NCBI GenBank assembly: GCA_004794785.1
Contig: SJOL01005521.1
Span: 163,274 to 227,273 of the forward strand
Length of the DNA stretch: 64,000 nt
Origin: Opisthorchis felineus
Lineage: Eukaryota > Platyhelminthes > Trematoda > Opisthorchiida > Opisthorchiidae
Direction of reading: 5' to 3'
Shown here: positions 1-10,890 of the stretch, piece after piece
Numbering within the stretch: the first letter of the stretch is position 1
Layout of the letters: each line of letters begins with the position of its first letter
Translations under genes and position numbers: made by a program
The notes under the pieces: model-generated
Seen by the model: the letters and a program-made list of their open reading frames with translations, nothing else
The model's database searches: none
Told to the model about the DNA's origin: nothing

Positions 1-429
1 CCCCAAATTTTCATCAACCTTTACGCGAACACTGAAACACGCTCATTTCCAAATTCTATTGATATTATTGAGAGTAATGTGTTGTATCAGGAAAATATAC
101 CGCCATATCCCAAATATCGTGTCAACCAAAATGTGAGACGGCCGTTTTGCAGCATAACCAAAATCACAGAAGAAGGATTTAGCTGGATCTCTAGTGAAAA
201 CCAGTGCTAATTGGAAATGAGCATATCTTGCCACTTTTTCACTTGTTGAGATCACAAAGAGATTGGCTAACTGGGAAAATGCCGGACGTATTGAGCAGCA
301 ACTCATGCCTCTCACCAAGATTTCCCCCTACATTTGAGGCAGTGACTGTGGACTGTCATCCTCAGTAGGCTACTGTAGATGAAATACTAGGAGTCGTGAA
401 AGATGAGACAAAAACTCTCCCACTTAGAT
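1..429. other. Left edge, no supported gene
   Basis: A minus-strand open stretch over 43-318 follows a possible acceptor but has no good donor and no recognisable domain. I see no other feature here. Confidence 0.3.
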
Positions 430-605
430 GCAAGGCGAACCAGTAGTTCTCGAATTTAAACACTATAAGTTTTCATAAAGGAAACTACTCACAAGGTTGC
501 TGAAAACTCTTCGACAGCCCACGACCGGTTTCGCCCTCCATGGGGCTCATCAGGTAGGCGTAGTCCCCGAGTTTCCGTCAACCTTATGTTCTACTTGAAC
601 TATAA
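430..605 (-). repeat. Family A repeat copy 1 (hammerhead-bearing)
   Basis: Read on the minus strand, this matches the copies at 3.7 kb and 55.8 kb. It has a lead with TAGAACATAAGGTTGACGG, then the hammerhead core, then a trailer with CGAAGAGTTTTCAGCAACCTT. The shared lead-core-trailer order defines the family. It is probably a non-autonomous retroelement or a PLE terminal fragment; I could not find its true ends. Confidence 0.7.
517..559 (-). ncRNA. Hammerhead ribozyme, intact core (family A copy 1)
   Basis: On the minus strand the parts occur in hammerhead order. The 5' stem I strand is GCCTAC, then CTGATGA, then stem II GCCC/GGGC around a six-base loop CATGGA, then GAAA. Stem III is the self-complementary ACCGGT, the cleavage-site C follows in GGTC, and the 3' stem I strand is GTGGGC. 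Stem I pairs over six positions with one G-U. All catalytic positions of the consensus core are present. A palindromic, loop-free stem III is typical of retroelement hammerheads that act best as dimers. Of the copies in this window, this is the most likely to be active. Confidence 0.82.
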
Positions 606-900
606 GTTTTCCTTTGAACTAGTTTTTAGCATAACTATTTCCTAAATATTCTGGTTGATTCAACCAGGGTATTCGCGTCACTATTGGTGCCCCACTTTTA
701 TTTTCATGTAAGCGGATTTTAGTTCGCGGGCAGTAGGTGCTACGTGTGACGAATAAGGCTAGTACTCGAGATCACCTGTTGGATGAAACATCTTCCAATT
801 CACTCTGAGTCTTCGGTGAGTAGGTTAGACAACTTCTACCATCATGTCGCAGTGAGTAACATGTTGCACTTTGACTGAATTAACTCACAGGGGGCGGTCT
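606..900. other. No recognisable feature
   Basis: AT-rich non-coding sequence on both strands. I see no motif or repeat boundary that can be supported. Confidence 0.4.
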
Positions 901-1110
901 TGTTCAGCACATTCAGTTTCACCTTGATTCAGTTGAGTCTGTCATCAAAACCCAACCAGTTTACCAATGAGGGTGTTTGGCGAACCCTGTCCAATTTGGC
1001 TTCAAGTGGAACGTGAGGTTGACGGATACTTGGGGTGTTCACCTAGTTGATGAGACCCAAGAAGGACGAAACCAGTCCTTGGCTTTAGAAGCGTTTTCAG
1101 TAACTTTGTG
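901..1110 (+). repeat. Family A repeat copy 2
   Basis: The lead aligns with the copies at 55.7 kb and 63.5 kb (ACATTCAG, then GTTGAGTCT, GTCATCAAAACC, AATTTGG, TTCAAGTGGAACGTGAGGTTG). It runs into a diverged hammerhead core and a trailer with GAAGCGTTTTCAG. It is older than the other copies, with many substitutions. Confidence 0.6.
1041..1083 (+). ncRNA. Degenerate hammerhead (family A copy 2)
   Basis: The order is ACCTAG, TTGATGA, a weakened stem II (GACCC...GGAC), GAAA, CCAGTC and CTTGGC. The first core base is T instead of C, and stem III has lost its palindrome. Both arms of stem I have changed together (ACCTAG with CTTGGC), so some pairing remains. Cleavage is probably lost. Confidence 0.55.
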
Positions 1111-2580
1111 TGTTAGGTCTAAACTAACTCTTCTTCTCACGTCGGTGCCTGAATTGTTTAACAACTTGAATATTAATGAGTCCAAGTGTGTATATGTAGG
1201 TGGCAGGATGTGGAAGATTGATTGCCCACATCTCGCAAGAAGCGCTATTCATAGTACTTACTTCACTTTATTTCAGACCTGTGGATTCAGGCACCAGACT
1301 TTGAAATAATATGATAAAAAGAAATATCTACTGGTGAAAGTATCTTTTTGCAGCATTCGTCAGCAAGGATGAACTAAATGAAAGAATAATCATTGACAGG
1401 ATAATCTAAATCTGGTCCGCCTTACACTGTCAGGGTACTTTGAAGCAAAGGCAGACATTTAAATCAACTGATGCATCACGGTCAGTGTTAATTAGTTATT
1501 CATATCACGTCTAATTCTCATGTGAAAGCATTTTAATCACCATACAAGCGTCAGTTTATCCAGTTTCTTAATTTGTGCCAATTAATCGTGCACTTGACCG
1601 GTTTAACCGGTGCACACATCCTCATTTGCGGGACTCATTGATGAGTCACCACCGAAGTATTGACGGACAGTCCACATGCATCCACGTCGCGCGCCATACA
1701 GAGAATTTTTGTGTGGTTCAGATACCGGCAGCATTGCGTACACCTGATGTACAGCCGAAAAGTGTTAGAAACCAACCCAACTTAAGTAACAGCCAACTAA
1801 TTTCACGTGCAACACACACCAAACATGCAACCCGCCAAGTGAATTTTCACTCACGGTTCAAAGAAGAAAACAGCTGAATTGGTAATTATGCTTCCCGTCT
1901 ATCCAATCTAAATGGACAGGTCTATTTGTTACAAATATTACAAGAATGGGACGGTGCATCGAGACAAACCAGCAACCGGTTCTTGTACATAAATGTTGTA
2001 CGATCGTGGAGAAAGAGGCCTTACTGAAGAGTAGAGAGAGAGGAAATAATTGTCGCAAAATATCCCTATGTGCCTGGAGAGGGCAGTCAAGAACAAGTTG
2101 ACTAAATCGTTCGAAATTGCTAAAACAGAACTATTTGGGCACCGCGTTGAAGTAAGGCGGAAGTGGCACATCATCATTTGAGAACCTGAAGGACAGAAGC
2201 GGTGAACACAACAAGGTACTGTAGAACGTTTGACACCTCAAAGATGAAAGTTTTGGTTCTGATGAGATTTCCGTTGTATCCATTACTCACAAAGTATCTG
2301 TGCAATGAATTACAGCGCTGTGCGAAGATGGTTGGCAATACGGTTACCGTTCACAACAGACTTGCGAGGTTAGTTCCATTTGCCAGAATGTTCGGGACAG
2401 TTTTCTTCCCACTAGCATCAGAGTCTATGGGTTTTTGTTTAAGCTGGCTAGTTTACTAGTGTCGCTAGTACACTATATTTTCAGCTTACTCTGTACCAAA
2501 TTCGGGCAAATTTTACAGGCAACTTATTTTGATTTCGCTGGCTGTATGAGGGAAGTTTGGGAACTTACTCGAGATTTCGT
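1111..2580. other. No supported gene
   Basis: Open stretches of 60-100 codons occur on both strands but show no domain, no paired splice sites and no family I recognise. Confidence 0.35.
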
Positions 2581-2584
2581 CATG

Positions 2585-2780
2585 CAAGTGAAGGCACACT
2601 GTGCGGAACAGCCGAGATACTCTGTACAGCTGTTTCATCCTTATTTCGAATCATCAGTAGTGCGCATCACACGAATCTCCACAGAGATTCGAACCCGCAA
2701 CTTCCCCACCAGGTGCGGATAAGCAGCAGTGTGATCAGCAAACTGAATTTATACCGCTCAACCTTTGCCCACGGGATTAA
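2585..2780 (-). repeat. tRNA-derived SINE, family C copy 1
   Basis: On the minus strand a tRNA-like head is followed by the B-box GCGGGTTCGAATC (2686-2698). The body then carries a hammerhead and the shared segment GATGAAACAGCTGTACAG. The same head-hammerhead order recurs at 27.8 kb, so it is a dispersed SINE and not a lone tRNA gene. Confidence 0.72.
2619..2662 (-). ncRNA. Hammerhead in SINE family C, copy 1
   Basis: The core CTGATGA lies at 2651-2657 (minus), followed by a weakened stem II ending GGAT, then GAAA. Stem III is the palindrome ACAGCTGT and the cleavage triplet is GTA. Stem I pairing is partly lost (CACTA against CAGAG). The core is complete but the stems are eroded. Confidence 0.6.
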
Positions 2781-3638
2781 CATCTCACTGCTACGCTTTC
2801 ACCTGCTCGGATGTAAACTTCTGAGACCAAAGGCTTTCACTACTTGCGACTTAGTCCTCTAGCTGAGTGAAATTCTGGATTGTTGACAGTTTGTTTTTGG
2901 TTTGCTGTTTGACAAACATGACGGATGGAAGACTGTGAAAGTTAGGCAAGCTGATCAACGGACAGGGGACAAATGGGAAAAGGAGAATAGGGTTTCATTC
3001 CACGCCTTTCGCTGACCTGTTGTCTTGATAGCGAAAACTCCGAATGAAGAACGGTTCGCGCATGTAGAGCACAGTTACGAGACAAATCCCCTCAGTAATG
3101 GTTGTATGTGCACAAGTACATAATTGCATTGTTGATAGCCTCTGTTGCATTGTCCCAGAATAAGCCACGCTGCCAGAACAATCAAAATGAGTTGAAAGCC
3201 TTACTGGTACTATCAAATATGAGAAGCTGATGGATTAGTTCATACGAAAAGTGTGGATTACAGCTGACGAAGGTATATATTTTATCGTATCCAAAGTTTG
3301 CCCAAAAATCTAATCGAAAAGGTTGCTTGAAAAACTATCTCATCAAACAAAATTTCACCTTACATTGATGAATGTTCCGTTGCTTGTACAGAGTTAAATG
3401 CCGCATTCACGAGTCAGTTCCCGTGTAACATTTGTATGGTTAGGTTGACGTGCAGGTATCGCATCAATGTTGGTTGGCAAAGTAATTGCTTCCAAGTATG
3501 AATTATCTGCGCCGGAGTCAAGATCATGCGAGTGGGTCGCTAGCATGACGTCGACTCGCACAGCGGTCAATGCTTATCAAGTTGGCTTCCAAGGATGTGG
3601 CTTTACACTCTGGTGTAGATGATAACGAATTTTGTACA
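2781..3638. other. No supported gene
   Basis: Unique-looking non-coding sequence. Short open stretches lack splice context. Confidence 0.35.
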
Positions 3639-3880
3639 ATGCACTCATTTCAAACCAATTTGGTTTTGCGAGAGACTTACCTGCAACCCGGCTGAACAGC
3701 AAAACAAATTGGTTTGCAACTGAGTGTATTTTGCTAACTGCATACAATTTGGGTTCAAGTAGAACATAAAGTTGATGGGAATTTGGGGACTGCGCCTAAC
3801 TAATGAGCCCCAAGAAGGGCGAAACCGGTCGTGGGCTGTCTAAGAATTTTCAGCAACCTTATGAGTAGTGTATTGCGCCC
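3639..3880 (+). repeat. Family A repeat copy 3 with foldback lead
   Basis: A plus-strand copy of the hammerhead family with lead, core and trailer. Its left part holds two inverted versions of the lead module: 3639-3669 pairs with 3699-3728 around a spacer of about 30 bases. The shared words are CAAACCAATTTGGTTTTGC and its near-perfect reverse complement. This suggests two copies joined head to head, or a rearranged insertion. Confidence 0.68.
3794..3836 (+). ncRNA. Hammerhead with inactivating core change (family A copy 3)
   Basis: Stem II GCCC/GGGC with loop CAAGAA, GAAA, the stem III palindrome ACCGGT and cleavage-site C are perfect. The core reads CTAATGA instead of CTGATGA. That G corresponds to G5 of the hammerhead, which is needed for activity. 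Stem I has a mismatch next to the core. It is probably a recently inactivated copy. Confidence 0.72.
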
Positions 3881-4830
3881 ATAACGAAGCTTGCTTAGGA
3901 GTGGAGAAAACCGATCACCATGAGTAAACTTTGTTATGGCTAAGTGAATGTGACATGTCGAAATTCTACCACGAGTCATCGAAGAGTGTTCGCTTCCAAT
4001 AGACTGACACAGGTGAGCCTATGCCTTGAAAGATGGCCGGGGAAGCAAACCATGAAAATATGTTTATGCTTAATCTACACAGTCTGTTCATTTTTATGAT
4101 GAGTTTGCGATCGTTTCTATCTCGAGCGGAAAGTAAACTGCTACCATGGCTATCAAAATTCAACACGATTATATCTAATTCAAAATCGTTTCATCATGCA
4201 TGAACTTCCCTTTAAATGGTATATAATCTGCCGTTAATTCAAACCCAGTTGCATAGCTGTATAGTGATAAAAAAAGGCTCAAAAAATGAGGATCGACTGA
4301 CTATTAGTTACCTTATCCTTCAGCCGAATGTGATGCGCAAAATGAGTTTCACATTTCATTTGGACCGAGAATCAAGTCAGTGACGTACTTCTCCATTTTA
4401 TGCGGTAACAACTGCGAAGTTGATAAAAATTCTTCGAAAACCATATGCTAATTTTGCGCTTTCGCGACTCGCTAGATAGGTGTCGTGGAGAATGCCAGTT
4501 ACCTGGATTTCACTTGATTCTCATATCATCGGTATCCTGATCTGGATTTAAATAGTTAACCCATAATTACTCATGAAGTGTGGAGCAAGGCAGATGAAAT
4601 TCGAATTCCTCACTTTCCTGATGAGATTGATTTGAGCGCGGCTGTTATGGAGGTATCGAAGTACTTTCGTCACCCTTAAAAAGTTCAGGTTAACGGACAA
4701 AATGAAGCGTGGAACAGCAGTGAAGAGCAGCGTGGAGAACAGCTTCATTTGCACCTCGAATCTGCATCTGTGAATTAACTCCTAACTTCAATTTGGTGTA
4801 CTAAAGGATCTTAGATAAGACTCAGGGGTT
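3881..4830. other. No supported gene
   Basis: Non-coding on inspection. A minus-strand stretch at 4548-4754 is open but has no splice signals or domain. Confidence 0.35.
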
Positions 4831-4832
4831 AG

Positions 4833-4858
4833 GCCCACCTGATGAGCCCAAAAATAAT
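4833..4858 (+). repeat. Hammerhead-half-like box GCCCACCTGATGAGCCC
   Basis: The 5' half of a family A hammerhead (stem I strand, core, stem II strand) is followed by AAAAATAATAG instead of the second half. A related string with the same AAAAATAAT continuation occurs on the minus strand at 62461-62490. It may be a truncated hammerhead or a separate repeat that resembles one. Confidence 0.4.
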
Positions 4859-4911
4859 AGAATGCCAGTGAGCTCTCGAGGTTCTCATAAAACTTACGAA
4901 CATAATGGTAA

Positions 4912-5072
4912 TAGTTCAGCTGTAATACCCTTCCGGTGTTTAGATTGCATGCCATCCGATGGAAGCAGGAAGGATGAGATACTGTCAGGTTGCCTAAACC
5001 TAGATAGGAGCAATGAAGATGCCAGGGTTACGTTCGGACCTCGGACCTACCGGTCAGTAAGTTCAACCATAG
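4912..5072 (-). repeat. tRNA-derived SINE, family D copy 1
   Basis: On the minus strand this matches the family at 23.9, 45.1 and 49.2 kb. It has a diverged B-box region near 5026-5042, then TAGGTTTAGGCAACCTGACA, and a tail ending in the shared ACAGCTGAACTATT-like segment. It is an old copy with a poor head. Confidence 0.65.
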
Positions 5073-8000
5073 GATATGTGTTTACCGTTGCATCAACTAA
5101 TTTGTTCTTCCAAAACATTTAGTAATATATCCGCGTTTGGCCGCTTCCCTGTTAGATCGTTTCTGGACTGTATTGTTCTTTTTCAGGTCTGTGAACATAA
5201 ATGACTTCACGGAATCCAACTAGGTGCGGCATTTGGCTGTCATTGCAATGGTAAAATCCACGCCAAGTGAACGTAAATCACTGTTGGTTTACTAATTTCG
5301 GAAGCTTCTAAACTGCTGCCACATGGTTTCCACCACTCGTTTGGTAAGTCAGGCAGTAGGTGCTTACTCCGTACCGGTACTCAGCTGACTTTGGTTAGAG
5401 TTTTAATATGAATCGCACTATTTTTCTGTTGGACAAGAGGATAAAATCAGTGGTGCACCGCCTTACTAACCGAAAATGCACTGTCGATTGCGATCGAGTT
5501 AGTGCGACCCAATAAGGCCAAGTAAGATAAGTATGTTCCCTGCATTCAGCGTTTGTTGTAAAGCGTAACTCCTCACAGGCCCATAAGTTTTCATACCGCC
5601 TATTTGGTGAGTTGAACAATCAGATTGATAGGGTGCACCTTGTTGACACTGGTTGTGTCTGGGCAATTCAGGTGACCAAGACAACCCATAGTAAGCATTA
5701 TTTGCGCAAGTTGCCTATCTTACGTGTCTTCTCCACTAAAGTGGATCCAACGTTAAAAGTAACACATAATAGTCCTGGTCAGGATTTTGCTGCAAGCAGA
5801 GTCGCTCAAACCACCAACCGACTTACGTGACCATGGTTATCCCACCAGACTTGTCAAGCAGCAGCCAACCAAAAGAAACTTCAGCCATTCGATACGATTT
5901 TTTCCTGCAGCCAGGTTACTATGCGTACTTTTTACCTCAGAGTCTGTTACCATCATAATTTCCTGATCAACCAAAGGGGTGTGTGCACAGACTTCCTCAC
6001 TGACAACGCCCTCTTTGCTCAACCAACTTAACTTGCTTCAAGAGGATACTAAGTTGGCTCGATGTGGTCGGTGATCTTCATGCTTTTGTCTTAGCACTGG
6101 ACAGTATGTAAGAACATTGCTTATTTTAGAAGAGTATCTGGCACCGCCAACTTCCTCTCTCGTTCTAAATCACCTGTGAAATTCGTCTCAGGATGAGTGG
6201 GTTTGGGCAGTTGAACCATGACTTTTGTTGGGTCACGCACAAACACGGAGTCACCAGGAGGACTATGCTAAAAAAGTGAGTACTCTACTTTTAACCTGGT
6301 CATAAATATGTCAGCGAGAAACAGAACACCAAATGGTCCTATAGCAACAACATCTGTTTGGTAATAAAGAACGTCAGTTGATGGGAAGTGTACACCCACA
6401 GAAAGTCGTAAAAGAAACTTACTTAGTTTGAAATTGGAATAGACACACGAAAATTGTATATATGAACCTCACAAATTTAGTCGGGTAGCAGTCAGTAGTA
6501 TAAAGAGAATCGCAATTTTACCGTGAAATATATCCACAGAAATACTCAATCATTCGGCTTCACTAGTTCACATTTCAAACAAAGACCTTATTTCGTAATA
6601 AGGCAAGCAACTTTTGACGTGATATAGAGTGAATAAATCAAGTGATCTAATGCTAGTTATATGGATGGGAGCCACCTGAATGTTGGGCGTGATGATCATT
6701 GTCTGTTAAGTAACATATGACGTGGAAGAATCTTTAGAATGTTTGGTAAATTGGACTAAGATACCTGCTTAGTTCATGTTGGGCAACAACAAAATGTTTC
6801 ACCCAACCCATCAGATTTGAGGTTTCTTGAAAATAATCACGAGAAGTGTAGGCATCGCAAGGTATTTTTTGTTGGCCCGTCACGAAGAGATCCGACCTTA
6901 CTGGTGTGAGTTTATGTGCCTCCGTGACCTACTGGGCTATACTTGAGGGTGTCCGTGGGACACTCGCACAGCCTCTCATACGAAGCTGGTTAATTCTCCA
7001 GGTTGAGGGTTGGAACTTGTGTGCTGACCTGTTCTTCAAAAAAGGGGTTGCACAAAAATTCCCCGCTAACAATGACTGCTTTTTGCTCAGACTGTTGAGC
7101 CTTACTTGCTGCATACACGCGGGCGGGCAAGCGAAAACAGGCTACTGCTGAAGTCTTCTTTCTTTCCAATTCACACACTTTTATTTCCACCCTCTCCCCA
7201 ACCCATTAGTGACTCTCTCCTTGTAGGCCCATCCGGTAGGAGTGAATACCCTGTTCCCCTTGCATGAGTCTTGGTTGCAACATCTGCACGTCAGCTGGTA
7301 CTAACAGCCTCAGACTTTTCGAAATCAATCTTCAAGCCCCGAAACATGGTCTATCTGGCTGCTTTTAGTGTTCTCACTCTGAAAAAAGCAGGACAACAAG
7401 CTGCTCTTTCTCTCAAACTGAGCTCGCTTGACATCGTTGTGGGCTGCGTGTCGGAAACAAGAACTCACTGTGCAAACACGGTGGTTGGTTTGGTCATGTA
7501 CTGCACATGCCAAACCATTGTTTGCCGAAAAGAGTGCTATTTTCCATACCCAATTCGGATTGAAGCAAACAGGGAGATTGTGAATCTTTGGTCTGGCAGA
7601 GCGAGGTAAAATCAATTACGGAAAGGTTGGATACTGTCGGTGTGACTCGCCTTTCGTGATAGGGCACGCGTGTTTCTCCTTGTGTAGGATTAGAGATTCC
7701 GCAAGGTATGACTGCTAGTAGATGTCAGTGGCATTCTTTTTGTCAGTTTCCAGCTAGGTTGTCTGGCTGACTGTCTGGAGGTGTAGGCACCTCGGAATAA
7801 CTGTGGTAGGCCAGCACTAATTCCCTTCCCCATCCACTTTCTGCTTTACCTCACAATAAGACTTTTTAACAAATTATGGTTGCAAGGCAGTGAAACATCA
7901 CTGTTTGAACAATGATGTTAGACTATGGACAATGATGATGACTTTCCATCGACAGTTTCAGAGAGATAGTGAAAAAGACTGTCCACTATTTTACTTGCTT

Positions 8001-9590
8001 GTCTGCTGCTAGTTTACGTTTGATACGGTGATTCAGGATTTCGCAAAATGTTTTTTGCAAAATACTCCGTCATTGATGTTACATGGTACGCGGTCAAACT
8101 ACGTTGACAGTTCACCATCCTTTTGAAAGGATTTTCATGGTAACAACTTGACTTGGGCGTTGTGTATTTACAGGACTTCCTTCCAGTATACCCTATTCAC
8201 CTCAGTAGGTTCACTAGTGCGGCTTGCATTTATCAGAGCATTTGGCAGGGCTAGTTTCCGAAGTTTTCTATCAAATGGCATTCACAGTAAACCGATCAGG
8301 CATACGGTCAAGCAATTCGCACCCATTATGCCTTTCATCTATCAGAATGCCACGGTGAAATCACAGAGATCGGTCCCATTAGACTGTTGTTCAGGTGTCG
8401 TTCCCACACTGCTTTTAGATGAATTTCATAACCAACTATTTGTGTAATCCAAATATGTTTATCATACCTAGTCAACCAATGCATGTTAGATTCGAATCAA
8501 ACTTTGGTTAGAGACGTCGGAGAAAAGGCGGCGGAAATGTTTGAGTAATTATCTCCATTAGAATATCTTCGGCAGCATATCCAGTCTACCGAATTTGTTT
8601 GAAAAGTGCGAGTAGATATGCCGGTGCATTTGTTTTACATCTTGTCCAAAACCTGGTCTGTCGGATTAGTAAAATACAATGAGTGCCATGACGAACCACC
8701 CCTCTGAATCACACAACTTGATGGCCAACAATACAGCGGTGCAATAAAAATCCAAGGAGTAGGTGAAATCCATGTTTCCCTAGGAAAGCGTTACTGTGAT
8801 TACATGGATAAGGGTACTGTCAAGTTTCATAGAAGTTTGGTAAACCATCGGTGGATTGTCAAGTTATTAGACAGTACAGAGTTGTTTACAAGCCGATTTG
8901 GCTGCTACACCACACCCCGGAGTGTTGGTCCAAAGTTCAAGATCACTGACCAAATCTGTATTCAAATCTGACGCCAACTAGTTGGTCGTTTTAACACAAA
9001 GGTTAGATCGATCATTCCTCTCGGTGGCAGTAGACGGCTTAGTCTTATCAGCCATTATGTTCAAGGGATTTTTCTCATCTCCTAGTCACCGAATTTGGTA
9101 CACTCTATGCCACCTAATTTCTTCGGTTGACTCCTGCATACCTCTTTCCTTTCGGGTATGAATAGCGAGTGGCTGAATTTACACAACAGGAGCCAATTCG
9201 TGGTAGAGTATGAGACCAATGTGTACGAAAGACAGAGTACACAGATAGTGGTCTTCAGGGCGCTGGGCGGGGAGACAATAAAAATGAGTTAAGCTAAGCA
9301 GAAGCAGGGCGGAAATCAGGAAACGTTTTTTATCCTGTAAACAGAACGTTTGTGGGCAAGTTAGTCAAAATGAGTCGTAATTTCACTGCACAGATGATTG
9401 TAAGCAGTTGAATTAAACCAGAGATTCCCCTTATCAACGGAACTACCTTATCAGTTGTCAGATGAACAAACCATGTTCGAATAACCTAATCTCCTCGTGC
9501 TGACTTGTTTGATTATTTGCTTACGATTACAAATGAGTACAATCCGTACGTTCTGCTGATGTATTTTAGGAAACGCGAACTCAGTCGGGA
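5073..9590. other. Long stretch without a supported gene
   Basis: Several 60-110 codon open stretches exist on both strands (for example 7271-7609 plus and 7325-7615 minus, which overlap each other). None shows a domain or matched acceptor and donor sites. I see no repeat family shared with the rest of the window. Confidence 0.35.
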
Positions 9591-9776
9591 TCAGTCGATG
9601 AAGACTGAACGAACTGAAGTGCCTTTATCGATAAGTTCACAACACAATGCGCTCCTATTCACTGAATAATCCTGGTGAGTATTTGCGCACTTCAGATGTT
9701 CGTAGTTAAAATGCGTCATCAGAGCAGGTTCAGAATAGTCATCCAGTGTCGCAGGGACCTGATCAGAAGCAAATAA
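9591..9776 (-). CDS. Candidate terminal exon, unknown gene
   Basis: A fair acceptor (a T-rich tract then AAACAG) precedes a 61-codon reading frame that ends in a stop at 9591. Composition is unbiased and protein-like, with acidic residues near the start, but there is no recognised domain. No partner exon was found, so this may be chance. Confidence 0.22.
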   Translation of the reverse strand, partial: LFASDQVPATLDDYSEPALMTHFNYEHLKCANTHQDYSVNRSALCCELIDKGTSVRSVFID

Positions 9777-9799
9777 CTGTTTCAAAAATATGACAAAGA

Positions 9800-10560
9800 G
9801 TCATCTTTTCGCTTTTGTCCAACTAATAATTAATTCAGTATGCCGGTTGGTCCGGCGGCGTCATGTAAGAGGATTAGGCAGAACAAATTTCCCCCAATGA
9901 TACGGGTTGTAAGTCAGCCAAAGTCACGTCAGCTACGAAGTGTTCAGTGTCTCTTGTCACTTCCCCACTTTGAAATCTGACAGCCCTGTCTGCTCTGCAT
10001 AAGCTGGCACACAGACGATTAACAGTATCCCGAATTCACTTGAAGAAAAAGGCCAGGCTGTCACTATATGAACTGGCTAAAATTTTAACCAGCCAAAACC
10101 GAGCTCACAAGTTACCTAGTTCCGGCCAGTAGACAGCCGCATATGTGATTGTCCTCTTAAGCGCGTGTGCCATTGTCTACAGGTTTATGTATGTGTGGTT
10201 CCTCTGCTGGATGTACGTGGAATGGAGCTTGCAGGTAGATTGAGAGGGTCCTTAGTTCAGGAGAACAGCCACGCTGATTTAGGGATTTGAAAGCACTATG
10301 TTGTTGTCAGTCCGTTTTTAAAAATTTTGATCAAACGGATGAACGATTGCTTGTTACTGAGGTGTCTAACATTACTAGTGTGCTTCGAATGAAGTCGGGA
10401 TGGGCAGTGACGCAACCGGTGCATACAACGCCAGCTTGGAGAAAATCAGAGGTCATTCAAATTAACAAAGGTTGAAAATGTTACACTGACAACAAGAATA
10501 TTAACTCAGGTGTTTTCTCCGCAGTAGACAGGGTGGCCGTTGTTTTGTCCGCTGAGCTGA
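9800..10560. other. No supported gene
   Basis: Non-coding sequence. A short plus-strand open stretch at 10287-10475 has no supporting signals. Confidence 0.35.
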
Positions 10561-10574
10561 ACTGTTTGGTTGCA

Positions 10575-10610
10575 GACATTTCATCACCAGCCTAGCTGAT
10601 ATCATCACCG
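10575..10610 (-). ncRNA. Hammerhead-like motif, family B copy 1 (decayed)
   Basis: The minus strand reads GTGATGA, a stem-loop with GGTGAT on its 3' side, then GAAATGTC. The family consensus elsewhere is CTGATGA, a six-pair stem II and GAAACGTT. The first core bases are altered here. Stem I is not convincing in any family B copy. Confidence 0.35.
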
Positions 10611-10830
10611 CCTTGTGAATGGAAGTGTGTCGAGGTTGGAAGTGCGTGGTAGTTGCACGTGAATGGGGTCTACTCACCCAGGTCTTTTAGGCGATTAGTG
10701 CTATTAGCTTTTGGCTGACCTTTGTTCTGTCTTCGACCATGGTTGACTTGGGTGAGTGAACCCTATATCAGTACATGCACACGCAACAACTACGCGCTTC
10801 CAGCCCCAACACACTTCCACTCATAACACA

Positions 10831-10864
10831 CTGGCGATGTCATCTCGATTGGTGATGAAAAGTT
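10831..10864 (+). ncRNA. Hammerhead-like motif, family B copy 2 (decayed)
   Basis: The plus strand reads CTGGCGA, then a stem-loop TGTCATC...GGTGAT, then GAAAAGTT. The layout matches the copies at 26.1 and 43.05 kb, but the core bases are changed. Confidence 0.35.
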
Positions 10865-10890
10865 TGCAACAAGGTGGTTTGATGGATCAG

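Larger units (their letters stand above)
10562..10890. repeat. Large foldback made of two inverted family B copies
   Basis: The arm at about 10562-10682 is the inverted counterpart of 10750-10890. Shared words read outward in both arms include TTTCATCACCA, GTGGAAGTGTGT or TGGAAGTGTGT, GTAGTTG and ACTCACCCA. By eye the arms match at roughly three bases in four, with a spacer of about 70 bases. Each arm carries one hammerhead-like motif, so both strands have one. Confidence 0.68.

Noticed and set aside
7271..7615. Overlapping open frames of about 100 codons on both strands
   Set aside because: No splice sites, domain or codon pattern favours either strand. Mutual overlap suggests chance openness.
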